This document shows positions 49,333-58,367 of a stretch of 64,000 nt of DNA, piece by piece. Made by a program: the position numbers and the translations under genes. Numbering within the stretch: the stretch's first letter is position 1; the number at the start of each line of letters is the position of its first letter. This DNA is from Ruegeria sp. R13_0 (GTDB taxonomy: Bacteria; Pseudomonadota; Alphaproteobacteria; Rhodobacterales; Rhodobacteraceae), in the NCBI RefSeq assembly GCF_017743995.1, contig NZ_JAGHRB010000004.1, positions 186,001-250,000 of the forward strand, written 5' to 3'. The notes beneath the pieces were generated by a model. That model searched no databases. It saw only the letters and a list, made by a program, of their open reading frames with translations, and was not told the DNA's origin.

Positions 49333-50331
49333 TTAGTTCGGAAAGCCCGGCGCGGGTCGGATCACGCCGCATTCCAGCCCTCGGCGGCTGTATTGCGTGG
49401 CATTCATGAATTTGCGCGTGGCCGGGTGATCGGCCTCCATCACCCCAAGACTGACCAGAATGGCGGCAATGGCGCATTCACTAGCGCGGGTGGTGCCATC
49501 GGTGATCTTCAGCGCGACACCCATGCGTTTTTCCGGCAAGATAGCCACAAAGACGGCCTCGGCCCCGGTTTTGATCGCAGCGCGCCCGTTCATTGCGCGC
49601 ATCAACTCGGTACAGGCGCGGGTTTCGCCCGCGACAAGCTCTGGGTGCTTGATCATCGCGGCGGTCAGCTGCTGCGCCGCATCGCTCGACCGGTCCGACC
49701 GATCAGCGGCCGAGGCGAACCACGCCATGGACCGCGCAAGCCCGACCAGCGAGGTCGCGAAATTCGGGGCCGAGCATCCGTCGATGCCGTAGCCAGGGCT
49801 GGTCTCGCCGGTTGTTTCCTCAATGGCAGACAAGCACGCTTGTTGAACGGGGTGGTCGATCTCAAGGTATTCCGGCCCGGCCCCCATATGCTGAGACAGG
49901 GTCAGAAACCCGCAATGCTTGCCCGAGCAATTGTTGTGGATCTGGCACGGCGTATCGTCGGCCAGAATAAGCCGGTCGCGCGCGGCGATGTCGGCGGGCT
50001 CTTGCGGGCCGCAGCGCAGATCATGCTCGGTGAGACCCAGATGATCCAGCCAGGCCGAAACGCGATCCGTGTGAATGGCGGCCCCGTTATGCGAGGCGCA
50101 GGCCAGCGCAAGATGTTCCGAGTTCAGCCCGTATTTGGCCGCAGCGCCAGACGTAACCAAAGGCAAAGCCTGGATCATCTTGGCTGAGGATCGCGGATAG
50201 ATCACTGCGTTCGGATCGCCCCAGCTTTGCACGATCTGCCCGGTGTCGTCGCAGACCACTGCATGGCCCAGATGCAGGCTTTCCAACAGATCGCCGCGCC
50301 ATAGTTCTGTCATCGGGATGGGCTGCGTCAT
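49333..50331 (-). CDS. L-asparaginase of the Rhizobium etli AII (thermolabile) type
   Basis: 332 residues, unrelated to E. coli type I/II asparaginases. The serine-lysine motif PRSSAKMIQALP near residue 50 and CASHNG (about 80) carry the proposed Ser-Lys tandems. The zinc-type Cys-Lys site is in HNNCSGKHCGFL. C-terminal RASECAIAAI is also typical. It hydrolyses asparagine to aspartate and ammonia. GGAGG lies before ATG 50331. Convergent with the YCII gene, with only five bases between the stops. Confidence 0.85.
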   Translation of the reverse strand: MTQPIPMTELWRGDLLESLHLGHAVVCDDTGQIVQSWGDPNAVIYPRSSAKMIQALPLVTSGAAAKYGLNSEHLALACASHNGAAIHTDRVSAWLDHLGLTEHDLRCGPQEPADIAARDRLILADDTPCQIHNNCSGKHCGFLTLSQHMGAGPEYLEIDHPVQQACLSAIEETTGETSPGYGIDGCSAPNFATSLVGLARSMAWFASAADRSDRSSDAAQQLTAAMIKHPELVAGETRACTELMRAMNGRAAIKTGAEAVFVAILPEKRMGVALKITDGTTRASECAIAAILVSLGVMEADHPATRKFMNATQYSRRGLECGVIRPAPGFPN

Positions 50332-50512
50332 CTGGACCTCCGGATTTATGCGCAAAATTCTGCCAATCGCCCTTTCGCCTGTGGCGAAACCTGCGTTAGT
50401 GTGTGTATGTCGACAATCATCGGAATGCGCAACGTTTCCAAGACGAACTGGCAGGGTTCGCAGGCCTTTCCGATGGGTATGAGGTAGAAGGTCGAGCTAG
50501 GAGGCTGGACAA

Positions 50513-51046
50513 ATGGGATCAATGCTAACCCGCGTGCTTGCGGGTCTGTGTGTGGCGGGTATGGCCACAACTGCAATCGCACAGCAGGGGACAAGTACGA
50601 ACCGCGTCGCGGCAAAAACGGATTGGAGCGTTTTTGTCGAAGATGATCCCACCGAATGCTGGAGCGTTTCGGCCCCCAAGGAAACCGTCAATACACGTGG
50701 TGGACGTGTCGTTTCCGTGCGCCGCAGCGACATTTTGCTGTTCGTCTTCTATCGCCCCAATGCCGAGGTCAAAGGGCAAGTGACCTTTACCGGCGGCTAC
50801 CCGTTTGCATCGGGTTCGACCGTGAACCTGGTTGTAGACGGGGCTGAATTCGAATTGTTTACCGAGGGCGAGTGGGCCTGGCCGGCGACGGCCGCCGATG
50901 ATGCCAAAATCGTCACCGCCATGAAGCGCGGGACCGAGGCGGTGTTGACCGCGCGCTCGGAACGCGGAACACAGACCAAGGACACGTTCTCTCTGCTGGG
51001 GTTCACCGCCGCAATCGAGGATGCGGAAACACGCTGCACGAAGTGA
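50513..51046 (+). CDS. Secreted invasion-associated locus B (IalB) family protein
   Basis: 177 residues with a signal peptide (to about 23, TTAIAQQ). The mature part follows IalB: DWSVFVEDDPTECWSVSAPK, SVRRSDILLFVFYRP, FASGSTVNLVVDG and a final C near the end (ETRCTK), giving two cysteines likely disulfide-bonded. Named for a Bartonella protein, but the family is widespread in free-living alphaproteobacteria and its role is unknown. Strong AGGAGG before ATG 50513. Confidence 0.8.
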   Translation: MGSMLTRVLAGLCVAGMATTAIAQQGTSTNRVAAKTDWSVFVEDDPTECWSVSAPKETVNTRGGRVVSVRRSDILLFVFYRPNAEVKGQVTFTGGYPFASGSTVNLVVDGAEFELFTEGEWAWPATAADDAKIVTAMKRGTEAVLTARSERGTQTKDTFSLLGFTAAIEDAETRCTK

Positions 51047-51101
51047 TACGGGCACGGCAATGATGTGCTAACGTGGGGCATCCGCAATAGGAGGCCCTGA
51101 C

Positions 51102-51479
51102 ATGCGCTATACCTTGCTTTTTTACCTTTTTCCTTGTGCCGTTTTGGCCGACCCGGCGCTGGAATGCGCCGATGCCGCGTCGCAGGTCGAGATTGGTGCT
51201 TGCGTATCCGACATGGAGCAGCGCGTGGATCTAGCATTGAAGGCCGCCTATGGGTTCGCCTCTGATGCCGCTCAAGAGCTTGATGAGGTGACTGGTCGTG
51301 CCGCGGCGAAACCCGCGCTAGAGGCCGCTCAAACGGCTTGGACCACCTATCGCGACGCGCAATGCGAGGCCGTGGGGGCGTTGTTTGGCGGAGGGTCGGG
51401 TACAGGAATTGGGATATCCTCATGCAGGGTCGAACTGGGCAGGGCGCGAGTAGAGGAATTGCTGGGCCTCGCAAATTGA
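51102..51479 (+). CDS. DUF1311 / LprI-like secreted protein (putative lysozyme inhibitor fold)
   Basis: 125 residues with a short signal peptide ending near AVLAD. The mature part has ECADAASQVEIGACVSDM, then AQTAWTTYRDAQCEA and a final Cys in ISSCRVEL. These four cysteines and the WxxYRDxxC box define DUF1311, whose mycobacterial member LprI inhibits lysozyme. ATAGGAGG precedes the ATG. It follows the IalB-like gene in the same direction and may be cotranscribed. Confidence 0.78.
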   Translation: MRYTLLFYLFPCAVLADPALECADAASQVEIGACVSDMEQRVDLALKAAYGFASDAAQELDEVTGRAAAKPALEAAQTAWTTYRDAQCEAVGALFGGGSGTGIGISSCRVELGRARVEELLGLAN

Positions 51480-51572
51480 GCGGTACGATTCCTTTTGATC
51501 TTTGCGCGTGATCCTATATAGAGGCGCATCCCAATCCGGAATCCACCTGAGATACGCCCAGTAGGTACCCAA

Positions 51573-52763
51573 ATGTCGCCCAAAGCGCCGATCACTCAAG
51601 ACGTCATGACCATCCCCCGCAAACTGCCTGAGGGGAAGGTGAACCTTGTCGGTCTGACTCGCGATCAGCTCCGCGCGGCTTTGATCGAACATGGCACGCC
51701 GGAAAAGCAGGCCAAGATGCGGACCGGTCAAATCTGGCAGTGGATCTACCAATGGGGCGTGCGTGATTTCGCACTGATGACCAACCTGGCCAAAGCCTAT
51801 CGCGCGCAACTGGCCGAGAGCTTTGTGATCGAAATTCCCGAAGTGGTCACCCGTCAGGTGTCAGGGGACGGCACGCGCAAATACCTGTGTCGTATTGCGG
51901 GCGGGCATGAGGTCGAGGTCGTTTATATCCCCGAAGAGGATCGCGGCACGCTGTGTATCTCGTCTCAGGTGGGGTGCACGCTGACCTGCTCTTTCTGCCA
52001 TACCGGAACGCAGAAACTGGTGCGCAACCTGACCGCGGCCGAGATTGTCGGCCAGGTGATGATGGCCCGCGATGATCTTGAGGAATGGCCCACCCCCGGC
52101 GCGCCCAAGGATGAGACGCGCCTACTGTCGAACATCGTTCTGATGGGCATGGGTGAGCCGCTTTACAATTTCGAAAACGTCCGCGACGCGATGAAGATCG
52201 CCATGGACCCCGAAGGGATTTCCCTGTCGCGTCGGCGGATCACTCTGTCGACGAGCGGCGTGGTGCCGGAAATCGCGCGCACGGCCGAAGAGATTGGCTG
52301 CCTATTGGCGATCTCGTTCCACGCCACTACAGATGAGACCCGCGACGTGCTGGTGCCGATCAACAAGCGCTGGAACATCGAGGAGTTGCTGCAGGCGCTG
52401 GCCAGCTATCCCAATGTCTCGAATTCCGAGCGGATCACGTTCGAATACGTGATGCTGGATGGTGTGAATGACAGCGACGAGGACGCGCATCGTCTGATCG
52501 ACCACATCAAACGTCATAAGATCCCGGCCAAGATCAACCTGATTCCGTTCAACGAATGGCCTGGTGCGCCGTACAAACGCAGCTCGAACAATCGTATCCG
52601 GGCCTTTGCGAATATCATCTATCAGGCCGGCTATGCCTCACCCATCCGCAAAACACGCGGCGAGGATATCATGGCGGCCTGCGGTCAGTTGAAATCGGCA
52701 ACCGAGCGTGCGCGCAAATCGCGTAAGCAGATCGAAGCTGAGGCCGGGTTGAGCGGCAACTGA
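51573..52763 (+). CDS. rlmN: Dual-specificity rRNA/tRNA adenine-C2 methyltransferase RlmN
   Basis: 396 residues. Radical SAM cluster motif [11 protein letters not shown] (CxxxCxxC). The methyl-carrying cysteine is in AACGQLKS and its partner in [11 protein letters not shown]. The N-terminal helical domain has [18 protein letters not shown]. It methylates A2503 of 23S rRNA and A37 of some tRNAs. An additional ATG lies 11 codons in (MTIPRKL); the upstream ATG 51573 has AGTAGGT before it. No recognised partner genes. Confidence 0.93.
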   Translation: MSPKAPITQDVMTIPRKLPEGKVNLVGLTRDQLRAALIEHGTPEKQAKMRTGQIWQWIYQWGVRDFALMTNLAKAYRAQLAESFVIEIPEVVTRQVSGDGTRKYLCRIAGGHEVEVVYIPEEDRGTLCISSQVGCTLTCSFCHTGTQKLVRNLTAAEIVGQVMMARDDLEEWPTPGAPKDETRLLSNIVLMGMGEPLYNFENVRDAMKIAMDPEGISLSRRRITLSTSGVVPEIARTAEEIGCLLAISFHATTDETRDVLVPINKRWNIEELLQALASYPNVSNSERITFEYVMLDGVNDSDEDAHRLIDHIKRHKIPAKINLIPFNEWPGAPYKRSSNNRIRAFANIIYQAGYASPIRKTRGEDIMAACGQLKSATERARKSRKQIEAEAGLSGN

Positions 52764-52843
52764 GCCACTTCTGCCAATGGTTGCGGCGGTAAACTTAATG
52801 TTTCCGGTGCTGATTTTGTCTTCAATATTTGCTATGTGTTGGG

Positions 52844-52866
52844 GCGTCCGTTCCTGTTTCGGACGC
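52844..52866 (+). terminator. Possible terminator hairpin after rlmN
   Basis: GCGTCCG (52844-52850) pairs with CGGACGC (52860-52866) around a 9-base loop. The following sequence is TCGGCTTT, only weakly U-rich. It lies 80 bases after the rlmN stop within a 200-base gap that is otherwise featureless. Confidence 0.45.
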
Positions 52867-52963
52867 TCGGCTTTCCCTTGAAACGCCGGGGCTTTTTCGC
52901 CGCGAGCTTATTTTCTCGCAACGCGCAGCGTGCAGGCAAACTGATTTTTCAGGTGAGCCCAAA

Positions 52964-53587
52964 ATGATTGAACGACCTCGAAGTAAATTGAAAACCATTG
53001 CATTTGCAGTCCTATTTGTACCGCTATCTGCGGCGGGCGCTTTTGCGGAAGACCCCGATGCGCATCTGGCCATCGAAAACCCGGCCCAGCTGAGCAAGGA
53101 CGAAGCTAGCGCGCATTATCGCGCGCTGTCGAAACGTATGGCCCGTGGCTATGCGACGTCGCAGCTGGATCTCATTTTGAATTACCAAAGCTGGCCGCTG
53201 TTCAATGATGCGCCCTATATCTCGGCAACACACGGGCAGCGGTTCGTGAACAGCTACGCTAACCGCATGGCGCTGAACTACGCGACCCTGCAACCGGGTG
53301 AGCTTTTGCCCATGGGCTCGGTTCTGGCCAAGGACAGCATGACGGTGACCGATGAGGGCAAGATTTACCCCGGTGCGATGTTCGTGATGGAGAAACTTGC
53401 ACAAGGTGCCAACCCCGAGACGGCAGACTGGCGCTACATCATGGTACTGCCCGATGGGTCTTTGTTTGGCGACACTTTGGGCGATCGGGCCGGGGCCGTG
53501 GCCTATTGCCATGACTGCCACGTGCAGGTGGCCGACAGGGACTACACCTTTTACGTTCCCGAAGACTACCAGATCAAAGGTAACTAG
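52964..53587 (+). CDS. Cytochrome P460 family haem protein, periplasmic
   Basis: 207 residues with a signal peptide (to about 28, AAGAFAED). A single c-type haem site CHDCH (in AVAYCHDCHVQ) lies near the C-terminus, as in cytochrome P460 and cytochrome c'-beta. WRYIMVLPDGSLFG and VMEKLAQG fit the P460 beta-sheet fold. P460 proteins oxidise hydroxylamine or bind NO; whether the extra Lys cross-link exists here cannot be seen. AGGTGAG precedes ATG 52964. No nitrogen-oxide genes nearby. Confidence 0.75.
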   Translation: MIERPRSKLKTIAFAVLFVPLSAAGAFAEDPDAHLAIENPAQLSKDEASAHYRALSKRMARGYATSQLDLILNYQSWPLFNDAPYISATHGQRFVNSYANRMALNYATLQPGELLPMGSVLAKDSMTVTDEGKIYPGAMFVMEKLAQGANPETADWRYIMVLPDGSLFGDTLGDRAGAVAYCHDCHVQVADRDYTFYVPEDYQIKGN

Positions 53588-53589
53588 AC

Positions 53590-53928
53590 CTACCCGCGAC
53601 GAAAGCGGGCGGTTCCGATAACCTCAATCAGTTGCTGCCGCACGGGATCGGGTTGCGCCTCGACCGCGTTCAGAACTTCACGCAGTTCAGCGCGTAGCCC
53701 GTGCATCTGGTCGATCAGAGAGATCATCATCGACAAAGCATCAGCCTCCATATCGTATTGCTCGTGCAATTCGCAGGCCAGTTCCAGCCGGGCGACGTCG
53801 ATGCTGTGGTAGACCACGCCTTGATCTGATTGCTCAGGGATCACGATCTCGGCGGCCAGGTATTCGGTCAGGCGGTCCGAGGTCAGGCGAGTGATGGTTT
53901 CGATCAGTTCCTCTTCGGTCAGGGTCAT
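53590..53928 (-). CDS. cbpM: Chaperone modulator CbpM
   Basis: 112 residues, helical, with the MerR-like dimeric CbpM layout (LTEYLAAEIVIPEQSDQGVV, FDVARLELACELHEQ-like SIDVARLELACELHEQYDM). CbpM binds the J-domain of CbpA and inhibits its co-chaperone and DNA-binding activity. Its ATG overlaps the cbpA stop by four bases, the standard pairing. Convergent with the P460 gene, two bases apart. Confidence 0.82.
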   Translation of the reverse strand: MTLTEEELIETITRLTSDRLTEYLAAEIVIPEQSDQGVVYHSIDVARLELACELHEQYDMEADALSMMISLIDQMHGLRAELREVLNAVEAQPDPVRQQLIEVIGTARFRRG

Positions 53929-54845
53929 GACGGCATTCCTTTCCGAGGATCATAGCGATGGGCGTCGCGCCATGTCTCCATGAATTGCTTGAGGTCGTCG
54001 TCGATCTGGTCGGGCAGGGCGACGGTGAGTTCGATCAGTTGATCCCCCCGCTCGGATGAGCCGCGTTTTTTGACTCCCTTGCCCCGCAGGCGCAGGGTTT
54101 TGCCGCTGCTGGTGCCTGCCGGGACGGTGACGTTGACGCCACCGTCGATTGTGGGGGCAGGGACTTTGCCGCCCAGTACAGCCTCATCAATGGTGATCGG
54201 CAATTTGATGTGGATGTCATCCCCCTGCCGGTCAAACACCGGATGGTCCGCGACCGAAATGGTGACCAACGCATCCCCCGGAGGCCCCTCACCATAGCCC
54301 GGAGCGCCCTTGCCTCGCAGCCGGATCGTCTGGCCTGTGGTGATACCCGCCGGGATTTTAACCTCGATCCGGTTGCCATCGGGCAGAGTCAGTTTCTGGC
54401 TGGCCCCAAACACGGCATCCAGAAAGCTGATCTGTAGCGAGTAATTCAGATTGTGACCCGGCGCATGGAATTCCTGTGTGCGCTGGCCGCCAAAGCCACC
54501 GCGTCCACGCATGAATTCGGCGAAGATGTCTGACATGTCATCCGGGTCCGCCTGCCGTCCGCGATAGGGGTTTCCGGCGGCCTCGGCATAGTCGCGATAA
54601 TATTGCTGTTGAGGGCGCTCCTGACCCGAAGCGTCAATCTCGCCATTGTCATAGCGGGCACGGGTTTCGGGGTCTTTCAGCAGATCGTAAGCAGCGGCGG
54701 CGTCTTTGAACTTGGCCTCGGCCTCGGCATCACCGGGTTTGAGGTCCGGGTGGCATTCCTTGGCGATGCGCCGATAGGCTTTCTTGATCTGGGCTGCACT
54801 GGCGTCTTTGGCGACGCCGAGGATGGAATAGGGATCGTCGCTCAT
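53925..54845 (-). CDS. cbpA: DnaJ-like co-chaperone CbpA
   Basis: 306 residues: N-terminal J-domain with the HPD motif (KECHPDLKPGD), a Gly-rich linker (about 75-125) and two DnaJ C-terminal substrate domains (LPDGNRIEVKIPAGITTGQT and VTVPAGTSSGKTLRLRGKG). No zinc-finger, so CbpA-type rather than DnaJ. It would stimulate DnaK under stress. A possible weak promoter lies in the 159-base divergent gap (54846-55004), but no clear heat-shock consensus. Confidence 0.88.
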   Translation of the reverse strand: MSDDPYSILGVAKDASAAQIKKAYRRIAKECHPDLKPGDAEAEAKFKDAAAAYDLLKDPETRARYDNGEIDASGQERPQQQYYRDYAEAAGNPYRGRQADPDDMSDIFAEFMRGRGGFGGQRTQEFHAPGHNLNYSLQISFLDAVFGASQKLTLPDGNRIEVKIPAGITTGQTIRLRGKGAPGYGEGPPGDALVTISVADHPVFDRQGDDIHIKLPITIDEAVLGGKVPAPTIDGGVNVTVPAGTSSGKTLRLRGKGVKKRGSSERGDQLIELTVALPDQIDDDLKQFMETWRDAHRYDPRKGMPS

Positions 54846-55004
54846 CTCACCTCTCGCGGATGTGGGTCGGTCTGATCTTTATGAATGTGTTTTATCATGC
54901 GATTTCAACCGACCAAAAGGAAGAGGCAATTGAATTGGCTCGAAAAATCCTACAGGCTTGATAATATCTGCATGTCTGTACCTGTTCATACACGGAGAGC
55001 CTGA

Positions 55005-55388
55005 ATGTCGCGCAGAATCAAATCCGCTCTGGCCCTGCTGGCCGGGAATGCCATCGGCCTGTTGCTGGCGTCGCTCATTTTGAACGGCTTTGCCATCAAG
55101 CCGATCTCATTCATCGTTGTGGTGCTTGTGTTCACCGTCGTTCAGGTGATTGCCGAGCCGCTGATCCTGAAGCTTGGGGAAAAGAAGGCGCCGGCGCTCA
55201 AGGGTGGGATCGCGTTGATCGTGACCTTTGTGGGTCTGCTGGTCACCGACCTGATTGCCTCGGGGCTGACGGTTGGGGGTGTTTCCAACCTGCTGGCCGC
55301 AACGCTGTTGGTCTGGCTGGGGGCGTTGATCGCCAGCGTGGTGCTGCCGATCTACGTGTTTAAGGAACTGCGCGAAGCCAAGAAATAG
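55005..55388 (+). CDS. Small integral membrane protein (Phage_holin_4_2-like family)
   Basis: 127 residues with four hydrophobic helices (about 7-27, 33-52, 62-84, 92-118) and a basic C-terminal tail (ELREAKK). The layout matches the bacterial membrane family labelled phage holin superfamily 4, whose chromosomal members are not phage holins. GGAGAG precedes the ATG. It ends exactly where the convergent PLP-enzyme gene ends. No phage genes nearby. Confidence 0.65.
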   Translation: MSRRIKSALALLAGNAIGLLLASLILNGFAIKPISFIVVVLVFTVVQVIAEPLILKLGEKKAPALKGGIALIVTFVGLLVTDLIASGLTVGGVSNLLAATLLVWLGALIASVVLPIYVFKELREAKK

Positions 55389-56486
55389 TCAGAGCGCGTT
55401 CAGGCTGGCCTCGAACGCCTGCCAAAGCTCATCAACCGGCTCACACCCGACCGAAAGGCGGATGAAGGCGGGGTCGACAGCGTCTCCCCAGCGCGCGCGG
55501 CGCTCGGCTGAGCTGTGAACGCCGCCGAATGACGTGGCGGGCCGCAGCAGAGGGCAGGTGTTGATAAAGGCCTCGGCCTTGTCTTCGCTTTCCAGCGTCA
55601 GGGATAGCAGGAACCCGAACCGCGTGGTCTGGGCCTGCGCCAGCGCGTGGGAGGGATCGTTCGACAAGCCGGGATAGCGGATGTGCTTGACTGCCGGATG
55701 CGCTGCCAGACGCTCGGCTAGCACCTGGGCCGAGGCGCACATGCGGTCAAAACGCACGTCCAGAGTCTCGAGCCCGCGATGCAGAAGCCATGCTTCGTGC
55801 GGTCCGGGGATTGAGCCTGAGACGCGGCGCCATTCCTCAACTCGCTCCATGATCTGCGCGTCGCGGCTGGCGACGTGGCCCATCAGCATGTCCGAGTGCC
55901 CGCCCATGGCCTTGGTGTCCGAGGACACGACCACGTCGATACCCAGATCCAACGGCCGCTGGCCCAGCGGTGTCAGGGTGGTGTTGTCGGCAATGGTGAT
56001 GCCTCCGGCAGCGCGAACCTGTTTGGCCACATCCGCAAGGTCAATCATGTCGAGGCCGGGGTTCGAAGGGCTTTCTACGAAGACCACGTCGAAGCCCTCA
56101 AACCCTCCGTCTGCAAAGCTTGTGGTCGGCCGTTCTTCGACCGCAACGCCCATTCGGGACAAGAACCTGTCCGCCAGCAGGCGCGTCACGTAGTAGCCAT
56201 CCGATGGGATCAACAGGCGCGAACCGGCCTGAACGGTTGCAAACAAAGCGGCCGAGATGGCCGCCATGCCCGACGGGAAGCTGAGGCAGGGCGCGTCCTC
56301 AAGATGGGACAAGACATGTTCCAGATGCACCCAGGTCGGGTTGTCGACGCGGCCATAGGTGGCATGCCCATCCGGCAGGCCGGGCAGGTGGTACATGCTG
56401 CTTTGGGTCAGTGGCAGGGCGACGGGTTCGCCCTTTTCCAACGCGTTGCCACGCAGGTGAAGCATTTCTCCGGGTTTGTTGGCCAT
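55389..56486 (-). CDS. Cys/Met-metabolism PLP-dependent enzyme (cystathionine lyase-like)
   Basis: 365 residues of the trans-sulfuration family. YGRVDNPTW and SFPSGMAAISAALF are at the N-terminus; the PLP lysine is in SSDTKAMGGHSD; ATSFGGVHSSAE and RLSVGCEP are C-terminal. Could be cystathionine beta- or gamma-lyase or a related synthase. It starts three bases after the LOG gene stop, so the two form an operon. Substrate cannot be decided from the motifs. Confidence 0.82.
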   Translation of the reverse strand: MANKPGEMLHLRGNALEKGEPVALPLTQSSMYHLPGLPDGHATYGRVDNPTWVHLEHVLSHLEDAPCLSFPSGMAAISAALFATVQAGSRLLIPSDGYYVTRLLADRFLSRMGVAVEERPTTSFADGGFEGFDVVFVESPSNPGLDMIDLADVAKQVRAAGGITIADNTTLTPLGQRPLDLGIDVVVSSDTKAMGGHSDMLMGHVASRDAQIMERVEEWRRVSGSIPGPHEAWLLHRGLETLDVRFDRMCASAQVLAERLAAHPAVKHIRYPGLSNDPSHALAQAQTTRFGFLLSLTLESEDKAEAFINTCPLLRPATSFGGVHSSAERRARWGDAVDPAFIRLSVGCEPVDELWQAFEASLNAL

Positions 56487-56489
56487 GGC

Positions 56490-57332
56490 TCAGCGTCCCG
56501 GAATGGCGTCGCGAGGCGGGGCGGGTTCCCAGTTTTCGATGATCTCAACCGCTTCTTGCGCGGTGTCGACGAAGCGGAACAGGTCGAGGTCTTCGTCCGA
56601 GATCGTGCCCGCATCGGCCAGCGCTGACCAATTGATGACCTTTTCCCAGAATTCGCGACCAAACAGCAGGAAGGGCACACGCTCCATCCGTCCCGTTTGG
56701 ATCAGGGTGAGGGACTCGAACAGTTCATCCATCGTGCCAAACCCGCCGGGGAAGATGGTGATGGCGCGGGCGCGCATCAGGAAGTGCATCTTGCGGATGG
56801 CGAAATAGTGGAAGTTGAAGCTGAGGTCCGGCGTGACATAGAGGTTCGGCGCTTGTTCATGCGGCAGAACAATGTTCAGACCGATGGAGCAACCACCCGC
56901 ATCCTGCGCGCCGCGGTTTCCGGCCTCCATAACGCCGGGGCCACCACCCGTGACGATGACGTTTTCGCGGCAGCCGGTCTCATTCGACTTCTCGGTCATA
57001 AGCCGCGCGAACTCGCGCGCCTCGTCATAATATTGCGATAGACCGGCCAGCGTTTCGGTGCGCGCGGTGTGTTTCTGCGACGGTTCCGGAATGCGCGCAC
57101 CGCCGAACATGACGATGGTCGAGGTGATCTCGCGCTCGCTCATGATCATCTCGGGCTTCAGCAGTTCCAGCTGCAGACGCACCGGGCGCAGCTCATCACG
57201 GCAGAGGAATTCGTCATCGGCGAAGGCCAGACGATAGGCCGGAGACCGCGTTTGGGGCGTGTCCGGCACCTCGCTCGCGGTCGAGCGGTCGGTCTGCGCG
57301 TCGCGGAAAGGGCTGTGGCGGTCTTCTCTCAT
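56490..57332 (-). CDS. LOG family nucleotide 5'-monophosphate phosphoribohydrolase
   Basis: 280 residues. The LOG signature is complete: GGGPGVMEAGNRGA, then FPGGFGTMDELFE. The FGGARIPEP strand begins the Rossmann fold. Such proteins, often mislabelled lysine decarboxylases, release a base from N6-modified AMP or other nucleoside monophosphates. This is the longer bacterial type with about 80 extra N-terminal residues. Divergent from a PLP dehydratase gene. Confidence 0.82.
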   Translation of the reverse strand: MREDRHSPFRDAQTDRSTASEVPDTPQTRSPAYRLAFADDEFLCRDELRPVRLQLELLKPEMIMSEREITSTIVMFGGARIPEPSQKHTARTETLAGLSQYYDEAREFARLMTEKSNETGCRENVIVTGGGPGVMEAGNRGAQDAGGCSIGLNIVLPHEQAPNLYVTPDLSFNFHYFAIRKMHFLMRARAITIFPGGFGTMDELFESLTLIQTGRMERVPFLLFGREFWEKVINWSALADAGTISDEDLDLFRFVDTAQEAVEIIENWEPAPPRDAIPGR

Positions 57333-57411
57333 TGGTGAACGATCCCTGCTTGCGTGTTTGACAAACAGCTATAGGGTTCGCGGGCAGAGTGCCAGTCACG
57401 GAAAGACAAGA

Positions 57412-58323
57412 ATGGATTGGAAAACGGAAATTCAGGCGGCAGCAGAACGCATTGCCGGTCACGCGCAGATAACCCCGGTGATGGAGAGCCATATTCCCGG
57501 CTATCCGATCGAGCTGAAGCTTGAGCATATGCAGCACACCGGCAGCTTCAAGGCGCGTGGGGCGTTCAACACGTTGCTGAGCATGGAGGTGCCGCAGGCG
57601 GGTGTTGTGGCGGCCTCGGGCGGCAATCACGGGGCGGCAGCCGCCTATGCAGCGCGCGCGTTGGGACATCCGGCCAAGATTTTTGTGCCAGAGATTGCGG
57701 GCCCGTCCAAGATTGCCCTGATCGAACAGATCGGCGCGGATCTCAGCGTGGTGCCCGGCGAATATGCCAACGCGCTGGCGATGGCGCAGGCGCATGAGGA
57801 CAAGACCGGCGCAATGCAGATCCACGCCTATGATGCGCCCGCCACGGTCGCCGGGCAGGGCACATGCTTCGCCGAATGGGAGTCGCAGGGCTTGCTGGCC
57901 GATACCGTCCTGATTGCCGTGGGCGGCGGCGGGCTGATCGCAGGCGCTCTGGCCTGGTTTCAAGGCGCGCGTAAGGTCGTGGCGGTCGAGCCTGAGACCT
58001 CATGCGCGTTGAACGCCGCCTTGCAAGCCGGTGAGCCGGTCGATGTTTCGGTTTCCGGCGTTGCGGCCAATGCGCTGGGCGCGCGGCGGATCGGGTCGAT
58101 CTGTTTTGAACTGGCGCAAGGGATGGAGTCGGTGCTGGTGTCCGATCAGGCCATATCTGAGGCGCAGCGCGCGCTGTGGCAAGCGCATCGCATCCTTGTC
58201 GAACCCGCCGGAGCCGCCGCCTTGGCGGCGTTGATGTCGGGGGCCTACACGCCAGAGCCGGGCGAACGCGTCGCCGTTCTGGTCTGTGGCGGGAACATTG
58301 CACCGGACCCGTTTGCAGGCTGA
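57412..58323 (+). CDS. Serine/threonine dehydratase-like PLP enzyme
   Basis: 303 residues, fold-type II PLP enzyme. The PLP lysine is in HTGSFKARGAFN, the substrate loop ASGGNHGAAAAYAA and the phosphate loop VGGGGLIAGAL are present, and CGGN is near the end. No ACT regulatory domain, so catabolic type. Could be threonine/serine dehydratase, serine racemase or a 3-hydroxyaspartate ammonia-lyase. AAAGACAAGA lies before ATG 57412. Confidence 0.82.
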   Translation: MDWKTEIQAAAERIAGHAQITPVMESHIPGYPIELKLEHMQHTGSFKARGAFNTLLSMEVPQAGVVAASGGNHGAAAAYAARALGHPAKIFVPEIAGPSKIALIEQIGADLSVVPGEYANALAMAQAHEDKTGAMQIHAYDAPATVAGQGTCFAEWESQGLLADTVLIAVGGGGLIAGALAWFQGARKVVAVEPETSCALNAALQAGEPVDVSVSGVAANALGARRIGSICFELAQGMESVLVSDQAISEAQRALWQAHRILVEPAGAAALAALMSGAYTPEPGERVAVLVCGGNIAPDPFAG

Positions 58324-58367
58324 ATTATCGCCTTGTGAAAACAGGTTGAGGATTTTATCTATAATTC

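Noticed and set aside
55005-55388. Prophage remnant suggested by a holin-like protein
   Set aside because: The family label is historical; no lysin, structural or integrase genes are nearby and neighbours are chromosomal housekeeping genes.
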